From: Planococcus citri
Lineage: Eukaryota; Arthropoda; Insecta; Hemiptera; Pseudococcidae
Assembly: GCF_950023065.1 (NCBI RefSeq)
Contig: NC_088679.1
Location: 12,834,001 to 12,898,000 of the forward strand
Direction of reading: 5' to 3'
Length of the DNA stretch: 64,000 nucleotides
The position numbers and the translations under genes are program-made. Under the pieces are notes generated by a model. The model saw only the letters and a program-made list of their open reading frames with translations. It made no database searches and had not been told where the DNA came from. This document shows positions 1 through 9,899 of the stretch, one piece after another. The stretch's first letter is position 1. Each line of letters opens with the position of its first letter.

Positions 1-820
1 ATATTTTAGTGGATTTGAAAATGCTTTAATACAACTTTCTAGTTTCTTTACCCATACCTACTACGGTTCTTTCGGAGTCAGAAATCATAAGAGAAAATTG
101 TGTAAAAAAATGGCAAAAATCACAAAAAATTCAGCTCACCTGAAATTACTCACCTAAAAATTGAATAAAATTGAAAAATTATATTTTTCAAGATGCACCA
201 TAGGTAAAATAATCTGATGAATTGATTCAAGAATCGTCGAGAATCATGTTTAAAAATATGAAATTTTATTAAGGAAGTACCTATCAAATAATTAATATTA
301 AAATTTGAAAAAACTGTTGAAATCTTCCAGAAAACAAGAGAATTTATCAAAAAATTTATAGAAAATTGCAAAAAAAAAATTTAGATGAAAAGTTGAAGAA
401 TTGTCCAAAATATTCACAAAATTTTTTGAAATGATCAGAAAATTGTTAAAAATTGTGGATTTTGTTGAAGAATTGGAACAAAATTAATGAAATATTAATT
501 ATTAAAACTGTACAAAATTATTATAAAATGGGTTGAAAAGTCGATAAAATAGCTAAAATTTGACCGCCATTCAACTAAATTGAAAATAGTTAAATCACTA
601 AAAAATGATAAAATAATGCGATAAGATGATGCCAGAATTTTTTTAAATTGTGAAAAATCACACAAAACGTTAATTAAATTTCTCGAAATCGAATTGATTT
701 GAAATCTGCAAAACTGGCAGTGCATTTACAAATCAAATCCAAAATTGAAAAAACGCCTTGAAAATTGGGTGTAAAATTGTTCAAAAATGGCTCAAGTGCG
801 CAAAAAAGTGACCAAATTTA
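1..820. other. AT-rich sequence, no gene
   Basis: Strongly AT-rich DNA made of loosely repeated phrases such as GAAAATTG and AAATTTG. Open frames here are short, low in complexity and resemble no family I know. I see no RNA gene. At about 134-160, read on the minus strand, two splice-like AG/GTGAG junctions follow each other, but in such AT-rich sequence this may be chance. Confidence 0.5.
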
Positions 821-2040
821 GTGTGTGTACTTTATTGTTGATTACTTTCTCGAAGTATTCGACTATGATTTCAGTTAAAGTTGTATTTGTGGAGATGGGC
901 TAGTTTCAAATCTCCCATACTCATAATTTCCTCTGCCCGAAAATTTTTGAAAGTTTAAAAATCAAAAAAAAAATTTATTCATCAATTTTTAGAATATAAT
1001 TAAGCTAAAAATTGATCTCACCCATTTTTTGTCGCCGGTTCTTATCGTTAGTCTAGTAAAATAATCCGCCATAATTTCTTTCCCCCAATATTTCCGGGCC
1101 GGAGGGGGGGGGTGAAAATTGTTGATTTTCAGGTGATGATGATTTTTTCGCAAGACTGCTGAACTTTGAAAGCTTATTTTGAGGTTTCTAAGGAAATAGA
1201 TCAAAGATTAAAAATCGATAATCGAAATTGCAAAAGCTTGAAGATAAACATTCATTCTGAATGCTCAATTTTTCATAATGAATACAACAAAAGTTTAAGA
1301 CTAACATTTAAAAATTTGAAAAAAATTACAGTTTGGAGACTTTTCCATCTTTTTTTTTTTGATAAATTAAATTTCAAAATTGGTTCTCAGCTTTTGAGGG
1401 GGGGGGGGGTTCTAGGATCCACCATTTTCATCGAAATTCAAAAAATCTTCAGAATCGAAGTGGCGTATTATTGATTGTTACTAATTGTAAGATGTGTTGA
1501 GTTCAAATACGTACGTATTTTTTCGATCTTACCCCTTTGGACCCTTCCCCTACCCACTCAAAATATGAATCATGAGCCAAGTTCCAAAAAAAACTGAAAT
1601 GATGTGTGATTGTTGTCAAGTTTTTGAGGGTGTTGAGTTCGAATATCATTTTATTTATTTATTTATTTATCTATTTTGGATGTAACCTCAGCGAACCACT
1701 AACCCCCCCCCCCCCCCCGTCAATTTATGAAAAAACACAAGAATTAAGAAAATAAACAGTGACATGTCGATTCCTAATTTGGAGGTCGCTGATTGGGAAG
1801 CCAGTAGAAAAAAATTAAGAGGAAATCACAGAACCCAAATTCATTTTTCTTACGTATTTTGGTATACCTATGAGATGAGGAAATCAGCCTTGTATATGAA
1901 ATTTCAGTTCTCATTAACGAACAATAACCCAAAATGCTTAATAACTTCAATCCGACTTCAGTAATAATATGTAGGTATGGTGTAGTGAAACTTGTAAAAT
2001 TTCGGTTAGATTTTTCGCTGATTGTTGCATCGAACGTACT
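821..2040. other. Unassigned AT-rich stretch with homopolymer C/G tracts
   Basis: No gene is supported. The stretch carries three long G or C runs (near 1105, 1398 and 1702, the last 17 C) and a short ATTT microsatellite at about 1650-1672. The predicted peptides covering it are not recognisable. Homopolymer G/C runs in otherwise AT-rich DNA recur through the window. Confidence 0.5.
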
Positions 2041-2044
2041 ATAC

Positions 2045-2273
2045 GGGGGGTCCATAAGTCACCTGGCAGCCTCAAAAATCGAGCGTACTCGGGTTGGCGC
2101 ATTCTATCACTTTGGCTTTGCATTACACTGAGCCGGTCAGATATCATGTTAGTGAAGGGTCCAAAAGTCACCTGGCAACCTCGAAAATCGAGCGCACGCG
2201 TGTTCCATCGCTCTGACTTCGCATTACACTGTGTTGCTTATTGCAAATTTGCCAGGTGACTTATGGACCCCCC
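2045..2273. mobile_element. MITE with perfect 24-bp terminal inverted repeats
   Basis: The first 24 bases (2045-2068, beginning GGGGGGTCCATAAG) are the exact reverse complement of 2250-2273. Just outside, the left flank reads TAC and the right flank reads TGTA, so the full end may be TACAGGGGGG with a TA target duplication and one base lost on the left. Inside, a second direct copy of the end motif starts near 2157 (GGGTCCAAAAGTCACCTGGC) and is followed by the same CGAAAATCGAGCG phrase, so the interior is a decayed tandem duplication of about 110 bp. It has no coding capacity and is a non-autonomous DNA transposon; the superfamily is not decidable from this alone. Confidence 0.85.
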
Positions 2274-2279
2274 TGTACA

Positions 2280-3200
2280 TAAATGTACAGACATCGTATA
2301 TTTAACTACTTGTGTGCATAATACTTATTTATTCCTCTCATAATATTCATTATAGCCAACACTTCTGCTTGTTTTTCGTTCATTCTCACTCTCTCGTATA
2401 TGTATACACGCGGTCGTCATTATTTTGCGATAAATGGTGCATCACACCGTATATTACACATATATGTACTTACTCGCCTGGCTATGCGATATAGATGAAT
2501 ATTATGGCCCAACCTTGACGCCCTCGAATTCATCGCACGTTTATTTGTAAAAAAAATACTCGTATATTGAGATCATTTGCTATTGTGCATCGAGTGTCCG
2601 TCTATATATTATGTGATGCATAAACACGATCCTCATTACACTCGATGTCCGATAAAAATTTCATTTCGCCAATTTCAACGTACACGTGGACTATACAGAC
2701 ATTGCTGCTGGTGCGAGGAGACAGGGGCAAAGAAGGCGAATAAAATGGTTGAAATTTGACCGAAATTGAAAATATACGTGATTGTTTACCTATATATCTT
2801 ATCTTTTCGTACTCTAAAAAATACCGTGGATTGATCAAGTGATCGAATTTCGTTTCTGCAATCAGCGCAGAGTGACTAGAGTTGCCATTTTCAAGGTTAT
2901 AGCGAAGATGAGGGGGAGAAGGCAGAGATGAAAATAGTAAAATCTACTCGTGTTTCGATCTTGTAATCTTTAAAAAATAATGAGAACAATTTGACTGGTT
3001 TAAGATGAAGCAGGTATAGGTATAGCAGCTGTGAGAGAATAGAGTAGGAAAACATCGTAAATTTCAGGAAATATTGTTCATGTTACGTAGATCAAGTGGA
3101 AACACTTGTAGAAAAATTCAGAAAAATCAGAAAAAAAATTAAAATTTCAAGTTCTTATAATTTTTTTTTTTTGGGGGTGTTTGTAATTACTTGATTATTA
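2280..3200. other. Unique sequence, no gene recognised
   Basis: Mixed-composition DNA with dispersed CpG and few repeats. Short open frames on both strands show no recognisable domain. It could be intronic or intergenic host DNA. Confidence 0.4.
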
Positions 3201-3220
3201 CACCTGTCGTCGTGTGAGAT

Positions 3221-3695
3221 TTAAATCGAGTTGGTAAGGTCAAGTTTTTTAATTAGGACTAAGAATTTTTTAATTTCGGAAGGGTCGTCTGGTATGAATA
3301 GGGATCTTTCATCTATTTGTAGGGATGGTCTGTGCTGATGTAAGAAGGGACAGTGAAATAAGAAATAGTAAGTGTTGGACTGATATAAGTTCTGACAGGC
3401 AGAACTGGCATGTGGGTTTTGGGGCCTTTTCATAGAGGTGATTGTGTGTGATTTTTGTGTGGCCAATTCTCAATCTAGTTATAATGATTTCTTCAAGTCT
3501 GTTTAAGTGGGAGAGGTTTTTCCAAGGATGGACTGATTTTTTATGTTGAAAGAGCTTGTTTGTGGTTTGGAGGGACCAAAAGTTTTGCCATTTCTTAAGT
3601 GTGCTTTGGGTGATGAAGATAGATTTGAGGTCATCAGCTGTGATAAATATAAGGGGGAGAAAGGGTGGTGGCAGATTTTGCATTAATATCAACAA
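3221..3695 (-). pseudogene. LINE ORF2 C-terminal Cys/His-containing segment
   Basis: In a different frame from the RNase H domain, the reverse strand encodes WQNFWSLQTTNKLF, then TRLRIGHTKITH and CQFC...H, the conserved tail that follows RNase H in Jockey/I/R1-like elements. The frame overlaps the end of the RNase H frame, so a frameshift separates them. Degeneration continues to about 3221, where a short T-rich and G-rich stretch marks the approximate 3' end. Confidence 0.8.
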
Positions 3696-4218
3696 TTTCA
3701 GTTCCTAAGATTCCAACGTGGCTGGGTACATACATAAACTGTATGAAGAAGTTTGAATTTTGTAAGTCAAATAGAGTTTTATGAATATTTTGAATTAGAA
3801 GGTGATCGGAAAAAATATTTTGGATAGCAGTTAGTAAGCTGAGGGAATCACTTTGAATTAAGAAGGACTTATTTTCTGATTCATAAGTGAGTATATCACA
3901 GAGACAGTGGAAAATAGCTGCAAGTTCGGCAGTGTAGCTTGAAGAGCAGTTATGGATTTTAAAATTTGAAATTCTATCCTTTATAGAGTAGGCATATCCT
4001 GTGTGAAGTGTTGGTATTTTTGATCCATCTGTAAAGCAAAGATTGAATTTTTTGTATTCTGATAACAGTTCAAGATAGTTCTGTTTTATTACTAATGGAG
4101 AGTGGCTATTTTTTGAGTAGTTAATAAGCTGTAGATTGACTTGAGGAGGCTTTAGAAGCCAAGGGGGGGTATAATATTGGTTTTTAGATGAGAGTTTTAG
4201 GATTGATTTGAAGATCAT
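3634..4218 (-). pseudogene. RNase H domain of a LINE ORF2 (open 194-codon segment)
   Basis: This uninterrupted segment contains an RNase H fold signature: D64 in CFTDGSK, E98 in YTAELAAI, D124 in LIQSDSLSLL, H167 in YVPSHVGI and D177 in VDINAKSA. These match the D-E-D-(H)-D active-site pattern of LINE-encoded ribonuclease H, which removes RNA from RNA-DNA hybrids during retrotransposition. The apparent start Met is probably internal, because homologous sequence continues upstream to about 4600 with stops. All catalytic positions are present although the element around it is broken by frameshift. Confidence 0.85.
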
Positions 4219-4604
4219 TCAACATTGTGATGAAATTAGAAATGGGTCCTTCTATATGGTCAAAATGTTGGGGGTTTGGTGGGTTAATTGAGTTTTGGAG
4301 TGGATGGGAAGGGTTGGTGGATGCATTTGGGATGAATTTGTTTGTTATGAGAGTTCTTCTAAAATCTGGGGGTAATTCTGCTGCTTCACACTAAATGCTA
4401 TCTATTGGAGAGGAATAGAGGGCTCATATACAGATTCTTAGGGCTGAATTTTGAATTGTTTTTAGGATATTTGAAGTTTTATTTGAGATATTTGCAAAAC
4501 ATGGGCTTCCATACTCAATTTTACTACGAATTAGAGATTTATATAAGTGAAGTAGGAGTTTGCGAGAAGGATTATACTTCGTATTTTTGATTAATTCTTA
4601 TGTA

Positions 4605-4854
4605 CACTGAGAAAAATTTATATTGGAATTTATACTATAAATCATGAGATTTTGGATGGACTCTGAAAATTTGACAATTTTCACTATAAATTATAGTAAT
4701 TTTTGATTTTTTTAAATAAAATATAGTAATTTCTCTCAAAAAGCATTGCAAAAATTACTATAATTTATAGAAAGAATTGTCAAATTTTTAGAGCCCATCC
4801 AAAATCTTATGATTTATAGTAAAAACTAAAAAGTGCAATACATTTTTCTCTGTG
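4605..4854. mobile_element. Palindromic TA-flanked MITE
   Basis: The left end CACTGAGAAAAAT (from 4605) pairs with ATTTTTCTCTGTG (ending 4854), and the whole element folds back, for example ATTATAGTAATTTTT near 4690 against AAAAATTACTATAATT near 4750. TA dinucleotides flank both ends (4603-4604 and 4855-4856), as expected for the Tc1/mariner group. There is no coding capacity. It sits exactly where the minus-strand LINE fragment stops being recognisable, so it may have inserted into that LINE. Confidence 0.85.
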
Positions 4855-5005
4855 TAGATACCTACATTTTTTCATGTATTGTAATTTTTTTTGTCAAATT
4901 TTAACGGCAAGTGCTGTCTTACTCTTACCTATTTCAAAATTCAATGCAAAACGTATTGAAATTGTGGAAAAAATCGCTCAAATTTATATTAAAGTCGTTG
5001 AAATT

Positions 5006-5110
5006 TAGGGTCATTCCATGCCAAATCTGCCAAAATTTGCACGAAGGGAATCGATTTTTTTAAATGTTTTGCCTTTCGGTAGAGCTATCATCAGCAGATG
5101 AGAAATAGCG
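5006..5110. repeat. Solo terminal fragment related to the 33.9-kb foldback
   Basis: The sequence GGGTCATTCCATGCCAAAT followed by GCGCAAACCGGAGGCC resembles the start of the foldback at 33900 (GGGTCATTCCACGTCAA, then GCGCAAATCGCAGCCC) with the same order and spacing. No matching right end is visible nearby, so this is a truncated or diverged relative. Confidence 0.5.
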
Positions 5111-5640
5111 CAAACCGGAGGCCAAGCTCTGAGAGTTTTATTGAGGGCAAGAGAGGCATTTGAAAATTCCTACCATAAAAATCATGAAATAAGCATACAA
5201 TTTTAGAATAATTTTGAAAAATTTTAACATTTGGTGGAAACATTGTTTTCTCCTTTATGAAAAAACTGGAGTTCCTACGAGGCATCGTCTTATACAAGTA
5301 ATTATAAAGGGATACTTACATCAAACTCATTTCATAATTGCAGGTGATCATTTCGACTATATTTTTCTAATGTAGCTACGAGTTGTGTTCATCCATACTT
5401 ATGAATATTTTAGTCATTAAGAGGATCCTATTTTGTATGTGAAATCTTCTTTTTCATCGAGAAAAATTAACTTTATATACAAGCCTATAATTACACAGAA
5501 CCTATAAAGCGTGATGAAAATTTTCAAATTTCATCCGTTAGGTACATTTTTACTTGGGCTTCGAGTACCTACTACCTACTCTTAATGTGTATTTTTTTTT
5601 TTAAGTTGAAAAATGACGTTAATTAATTGGAATTTTTATT
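5111..5640. other. No gene recognised
   Basis: AT-rich DNA with no recognisable coding sequence or complete repeat. It ends in a short pyrimidine-rich run leading into the possible acceptor site at 5651. Confidence 0.4.
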
Positions 5641-5651
5641 ATGTGTTTCAG

Positions 5652-5681
5652 GTCTACTCACAATGAGCTGGAAAAAAATAG
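5652..5681 (+). other. Possible 30-nt microexon
   Basis: TTATTATGTGTTTCAG ends at 5651 (acceptor-like), and GTAAGATG begins at 5682 after AATAG (donor-like). The 30 nt between are open in two of three frames (STHNELEKN or LLTMSWKKI), and the length is a multiple of three. The upstream pyrimidine tract is weak and a TTAAT branch-like motif lies about 25-30 nt before. Without RNA evidence this could be a chance pairing. Confidence 0.25.
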
Positions 5682-5689
5682 GTAAGATG

Positions 5690-6560
5690 ACGCATTTGGA
5701 TTACATACAATCATTTGAAAGTACGAGTAGATGGTGCAATGTGCATAATAGAAGAGCTTATCGCGGTTTTGATTTATTATTTAGATGCATAATCGCGGCT
5801 GCATATAGATAACACATACCAGCTATGTTTGTTGGTATATTGCGAGTAATGTTCAATACATTAGCGGTACCACTACACACACACGTACGCGTATTATTTG
5901 AGAGCGAGCATGTACGAGACGAGTACAAGTACCGAGAGTAATTGTGTATGCAATATTCAAGAGGAAGCCTACGTGTTGTAGGCTGTTCCTAGGTACACTA
6001 CACAGCAGAGTGCATTTAATTCCTGTACGCGTTTTATCAGCAATTAATATGCGATTGTTTGAAAAGTGTGCATGCATTAGAGACTGCGAAACGTATTTAT
6101 GATGGCGATCCAAAGCGCGATGGTGGTTTGAAATCGGTGCATGTGCAGTATGCACTGCTGTACCTACGGTTATGCATATGCACGTTCGGTGCATTTTGTA
6201 TGCAAATATCTATTTTAAGTTTACCTATAGCGGTGCGATTCTCTCTACGGGTACTATGTATAATTGATACCTAGGTACGTAATTCAGGGACTTTTTTCTG
6301 GTGCACTGATGTGCCGATTGTTGCTCGTTGGACGTGTTCTCGTATAAATGGATGTGTATTGTGAACTTGTGTGCAGTTTTACCTGCAATGTGAATGTATC
6401 GATTGCGAATGCGATATCACAGAGGCTGCAGTTTAGTTTAGTGTGAGTATAGATGGCTGTATACAGGTAATACGAGTTTGTAAAATGGATCTCATCGTAC
6501 CTACTTCACGTGTATCGAGTATTAGTATAGTCTTGAACTGGATGAGGCAAAATCGAAAGA
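5690..6560. other. Unique CpG-containing block, no gene recognised
   Basis: Higher-complexity DNA with CA-rich and TACGAG phrases and no TE homology that I can see. Two overlapping antisense open frames of 71 and 113 codons show no domain. It may be intronic regulatory DNA or unique spacer. Confidence 0.4.
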
Positions 6561-6569
6561 ATATGCAAA

Positions 6570-6730
6570 AATATATCACCGGTCAAAATTTATGATGCTG
6601 GAGTGGATTTTTCGATCTTTGGTGAATTTTTTGAAAATTTAAGAACCATTTTTGAAAAATGAAATGAATCAAAATTTTACCAAATTGGTCTGTAAAGCTG
6701 AAATTTGGCAAGTGCCCTGTTTTAGAGGCA
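6570..6730. repeat. Dispersed repeat fragment (TTTTACCAAATTG family)
   Basis: The segment GGTGAATTTTTTGAAAAT, ATCAAAATTTTACCAAATTG, AAGCTGAAATTTGG, CCCTGTTTT matches in order the arms of the 58.4-59.7 kb palindrome and a copy at about 26160-26430. It is non-coding and looks like a short diverged copy of a repeat that is common here. Confidence 0.6.
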
Positions 6731-6849
6731 CCCTGTTGCTAGCTGTCTTTTCTACAGCTATAACCGCTATTACATATCTAGGTAGTGCATAAGTGACTCA
6801 ACCATGTCACAGTGATGAGAAATAATAATATTTTCGAAACTCTGATTGC

Positions 6850-7470
6850 TTCAAAATAATAATTGTTTTTCAGTGTTTTCATATCTTTCAAATTACAATA
6901 TTTCAGAATAATTTCTAGGCTTGCATTGCTTCTAAATTAAGAAATTTCTAGTTTACAAAATTTTTAATTAATTTCCCAAATTCCCCATTGCTACAATTTC
7001 ATGAAGTTTTCAATAAATTTTCAGAATTTTGCATCCAATCAATTTTTAGAATTCACATTGCCTCTAAATGATCAAATTTTGAATAATTTTTCAGAATTCT
7101 TATTGTCTTCAAATTACAAAATTTCAAATTCAATTTTCAAGTTCATATTGTCCATAAATTGCAAAACGTATTACTTAAGTTAATTTTTGGAATTCACATT
7201 GGCTCTAATTTTTCGTACAATATTTACATACAATAACTCATATCATTTTCAAGTTCACATTATCTACAACTTACAGAACTTTTCATCAATTTCTGGAATT
7301 CTCAGTGTCTCTTAATTTAAATGACAAATTTTCATATTATTTTTTTAGAATTTCCATTGTCTTCAAATTTATAAAATTTCAAACCAATTTTTCAGAATTT
7401 TCCTTTGATTTTAAATTGTTAAATCTAATAAAATATGTTCAGGATTCGCATTGCCTCTAAATTACACCAA
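6850..7470 (+). repeat. Degenerate AT-rich tandem array, about 60-bp period
   Basis: The phrases CATTGCCTCTAAATTACAAA and TTTTTCAGAATTC recur about every 60 bases, roughly nine times, with heavy divergence. Examples are near 6925, 7050, 7105, 7190, 7305, 7360 and 7450. One repeat-derived open frame is a by-product. No gene. Confidence 0.65.
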
Positions 7471-7870
7471 AAAAAATATGAGTAATTTTTACAAAAAATT
7501 TTAACTACATATTTAGCACAATGACTGGATCCCATTCAAAAATACATAATATAAGTATGATAAGATGAAATTTGTTTTAAAACTCAATATTTCCGGCTGT
7601 TCAGTTACAATAATAATTTTTACTGTATCTTATAGTACAAATTAGGTACCTATCATTTTAATAAATTTTGCTATACCAATAGTAAAAATCATTTTGTTTT
7701 AATAATTTTTACTAAAGCGTGATAATAAAAATTACATAAACCAAGTTGTGTAAAAATTACTCATTTTAAGGTAATTTTTATATCATAAAAAAGTAAAAAT
7801 TGCTCATCTTAAGGTAAATTTTAAATTTTACTATACTTATGGCACTATAGGTGGTAAAAAGTATTGGAAT
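7470..7870. repeat. AT-rich foldback-like repeat
   Basis: ATGAGTAATTTTTAC near 7479 is the reverse complement of GTAAAAATTACTCAT near 7751, and a second direct copy (GTAAAAATTGCTCATCTTAAGG) follows after about 40 bases. It may be a decayed MITE; the ends and the target duplication are not clear. Confidence 0.4.
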
Positions 7871-8002
7871 AAATGAAATTAAAATTCATTTAGCAAAATA
7901 ATATCATCATATTTCATAACTTAATTTTTATAAATTAAAAAAAAGTCGTAGCAGTCTGCCGCTACGTAAGAGCCAAATTTTTGTGCTAGAAACATTGAGG
8001 GC

Positions 8003-8845
8003 TCTTGAACTACTCGCACCCTCGCTTCGCTCCTGTGCTTCGCCTGTGTTTGGGGGGACTTTGTCCCCCCTGCACCCCCCTTGGGCTTCGCCCAACTACC
8101 TCCTCATAATGTCTTTTTTTCGTGTTCTGCGCTTCGCTTGAACTACTCGCACCCTCGCTTCGCTCCTGTGCTTCGCTTGCATTTGGGGGGACGTTGTCCC
8201 CCCTGCACCCCCCATGGGCTTCGCCCAAATCACTCCTTCCGCAATTTCTTTCTTGTGTTAGCGGGGGGACTTTGTCCCCCCTGCACCCCCCTTGGGCTTC
8301 GCCTAATTAACTCCTGCTGCTGTCTTTTTTTCGTATTCTGCGCTTCGCTTGAACTACTCGCACCCTCGCTTCGCTCCTGTGCTTCGCCTGCATTTGGGGG
8401 GACGTTGTCCCCCCTGCACCCCCATGGGCTTCGCCCAAATCACTCCTTCCGCGCTTTTTTTCTAGAGTTAGCGGGGGGACTTTGTCCCCCCTGCACCCCC
8501 CTTGGGCTTCGCCCAATTACATCCTACTGCTGTCTTTTTTTCGTGTTCTGCGCTTCACTTGAAGACGCCTTGAACTACTCGCACCCTCGCTTCGCTCCTG
8601 TGCTTCGCTTGCATTTGGGGGGACGTTGTCCCCCCTACACCCCCTATGGGCTTCGCCCAAATCACTCCTTCCGCGATTTCTTTCTTATGTTCGCGGGGGG
8701 ACTCTGTCCCCCCTGCACCCCCCTTGGGCTTCGCCCAACTCTGTCCTTCCACTGTTTCTTTCCTATATTCGCGGGGGGACTCCGCCCCCCTGCACCCCCC
8801 TCGGGCTTCGCCCAACTCTCTCTTCTTCCTATCTTCCTCCTTCAA
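8003..8845 (+). repeat. GC-rich palindromic tandem array, ~210-bp higher-order unit
   Basis: Eight near-perfect palindromes of the form GGGGGGACNTTGTCCCCCC occur at about 8052, 8185, 8263, 8396, 8474, 8616, 8695 and 8773. Each is followed by TGCACCCCCC and GGGCTTCGCCC, itself a short hairpin. Two palindrome blocks plus the linker CTTGAACTACTCGCACCCTC make a unit of about 210 bp, present about three times from 8131. The array is far more GC-rich than everything around it. A 258-codon plus-strand frame and several others run through it, reading repeated CPPCTPLGLRP-like phrases, but these are repeat translations with no sign of selection for a protein. Confidence 0.9.
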
Positions 8846-8864
8846 AAAATGTGGTAACAAACCT

Positions 8865-9830
8865 GTCTTGACCCTGAAACAGGTCAAATGGGGGTGGAAG
8901 GTTGAAACTGGCAAAAGGCACTTCGGGTACATCCTCCAAATGTACTGTGAAAATTTGAGCCATCTAGGTCAATTTGGAGGGGCTATAGGCTTTCCTAAAT
9001 GTCAAAAAAACACATTTGACCCTAGAAAGAGGTCAAATGGGGTTGGAAGGTTGAAACCTGCAAAAGGCACTTCCGATACATCCTCCCAATGTACTGTGAA
9101 AATTTGGACCCTCTAGGTCAATTTGGAGGGGCTGTAGGCTTGGCTAAAGGTCAACATTTTCAAAAAACACGTAAAATCGATGAAAAAATCCACTTTTTTG
9201 ACCCTGGAGAGGAGTCAAATGGGGTTGGAAGGTTCAAACCTGCAAAAGGCACTTCGGGTACACCCTCCCAATGTACTGTGAAAATTTGGACCCTCTAAGT
9301 CAATTTGGAGGGGCTGTAGGTCTGGCTAAACGTCAAAAAACACGCAAAAATCCACTTTTTTGACCCTGGAGAGGGGTCAAATGGGGTTGGAAGGTTGAAA
9401 CCTGCAAAAGGCACTTCCGATACATCCTCCCAATGTACTGTGAAAATTTGGACCCTCTAGGTCAATTTGGAGGGGCTGTAGGCTTGGCTAAAGATCAAAA
9501 TTTTCAAAAAACACGTAAAATCAATGAAAAAATCCATTTTTTTGACCCTGAAGAGGGGTCAAATGGGGTTGGAAGGTTCAAACCTGCAAAAGGCACTTCG
9601 GGTACACCCTCCCAATGTACTGTGAAAATTTGGACCCTCTAGGTCAATTTGGAGGGGCTGTAGGTCTGGCTAAACGTCAAAAAACACGCAAAAATCCACT
9701 TTTTTGACCCTGGAGAGGGGTCAAATGGGGTTGGAAGGTTGAATCTTGCAAAAAGCATTCAAGGGGCACCCTCTTATTGTATGCTGAGAATTTGGACCCC
9801 CTAGCTCAATTTTAGGGGCGAGGGGGTCAA
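8865..9830 (+). repeat. Tandem array with 343-bp two-part period
   Basis: Six copies of a unit starting TTGACCCT...GGTCAAATGGGG, then GGAAGGTTGAAACCTGCAAA, ending CAATTTGGAGGGGCTGTAGG, begin near 8869, 9018, 9199, 9361, 9542 and 9705. Alternate units match best: 9018/9361/9705 and 9199/9542 are about 343 bp apart, so the array grew by copying a dimer of about 162 + 181 bp. Two nearly identical 69-codon frames (9089-9298 and 9433-9642) are only this period read as protein. The last unit decays after about 9780. Confidence 0.9.
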
Positions 9831-9899
9831 AAATAGGGGTAAAATGTGGTTTTTCCCAACTAAAATGGAGTGGGGATGACCTAGGAAGCTGAAATTTGG

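Larger units (their letters stand above)
3221..4600 (-). mobile_element. LINE 3' fragment (Jockey/I-like), RNase H plus C-terminal region
   Basis: Reading from 4600 down to 3221, the reverse strand gives a region typical of the LINE segment after RT (LYKSLIRSKIEYGS, then IQNSALRIC), an RNase H domain, and a C-terminal block with RLRIGHTKITHNHL followed by a CxxC...H motif (PTCQFCLSE...VQHLLF). The order is that of arthropod non-LTR retrotransposons whose ORF2 carries RNase H. At least one frameshift lies between the RNase H frame and the C-terminal frame, and stops occur upstream, so it is dead. The RT core and endonuclease are missing. The upstream edge abuts the palindromic MITE at 4605. 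It lies on the minus strand of the window. Confidence 0.88.

Noticed and set aside
134..160. Tandem AG/GTGAG junctions on the minus strand
   Set aside because: Strand differs from the better candidates and the context is AT-rich low-complexity DNA, so chance is likely.
8081..8857. 258-codon plus-strand open frame in the GC-rich array
   Set aside because: It is the longest open frame, but it is only the palindromic repeat read in a frame its period keeps; other frames on both strands are also open and give repeated CTPLGL-like phrases.
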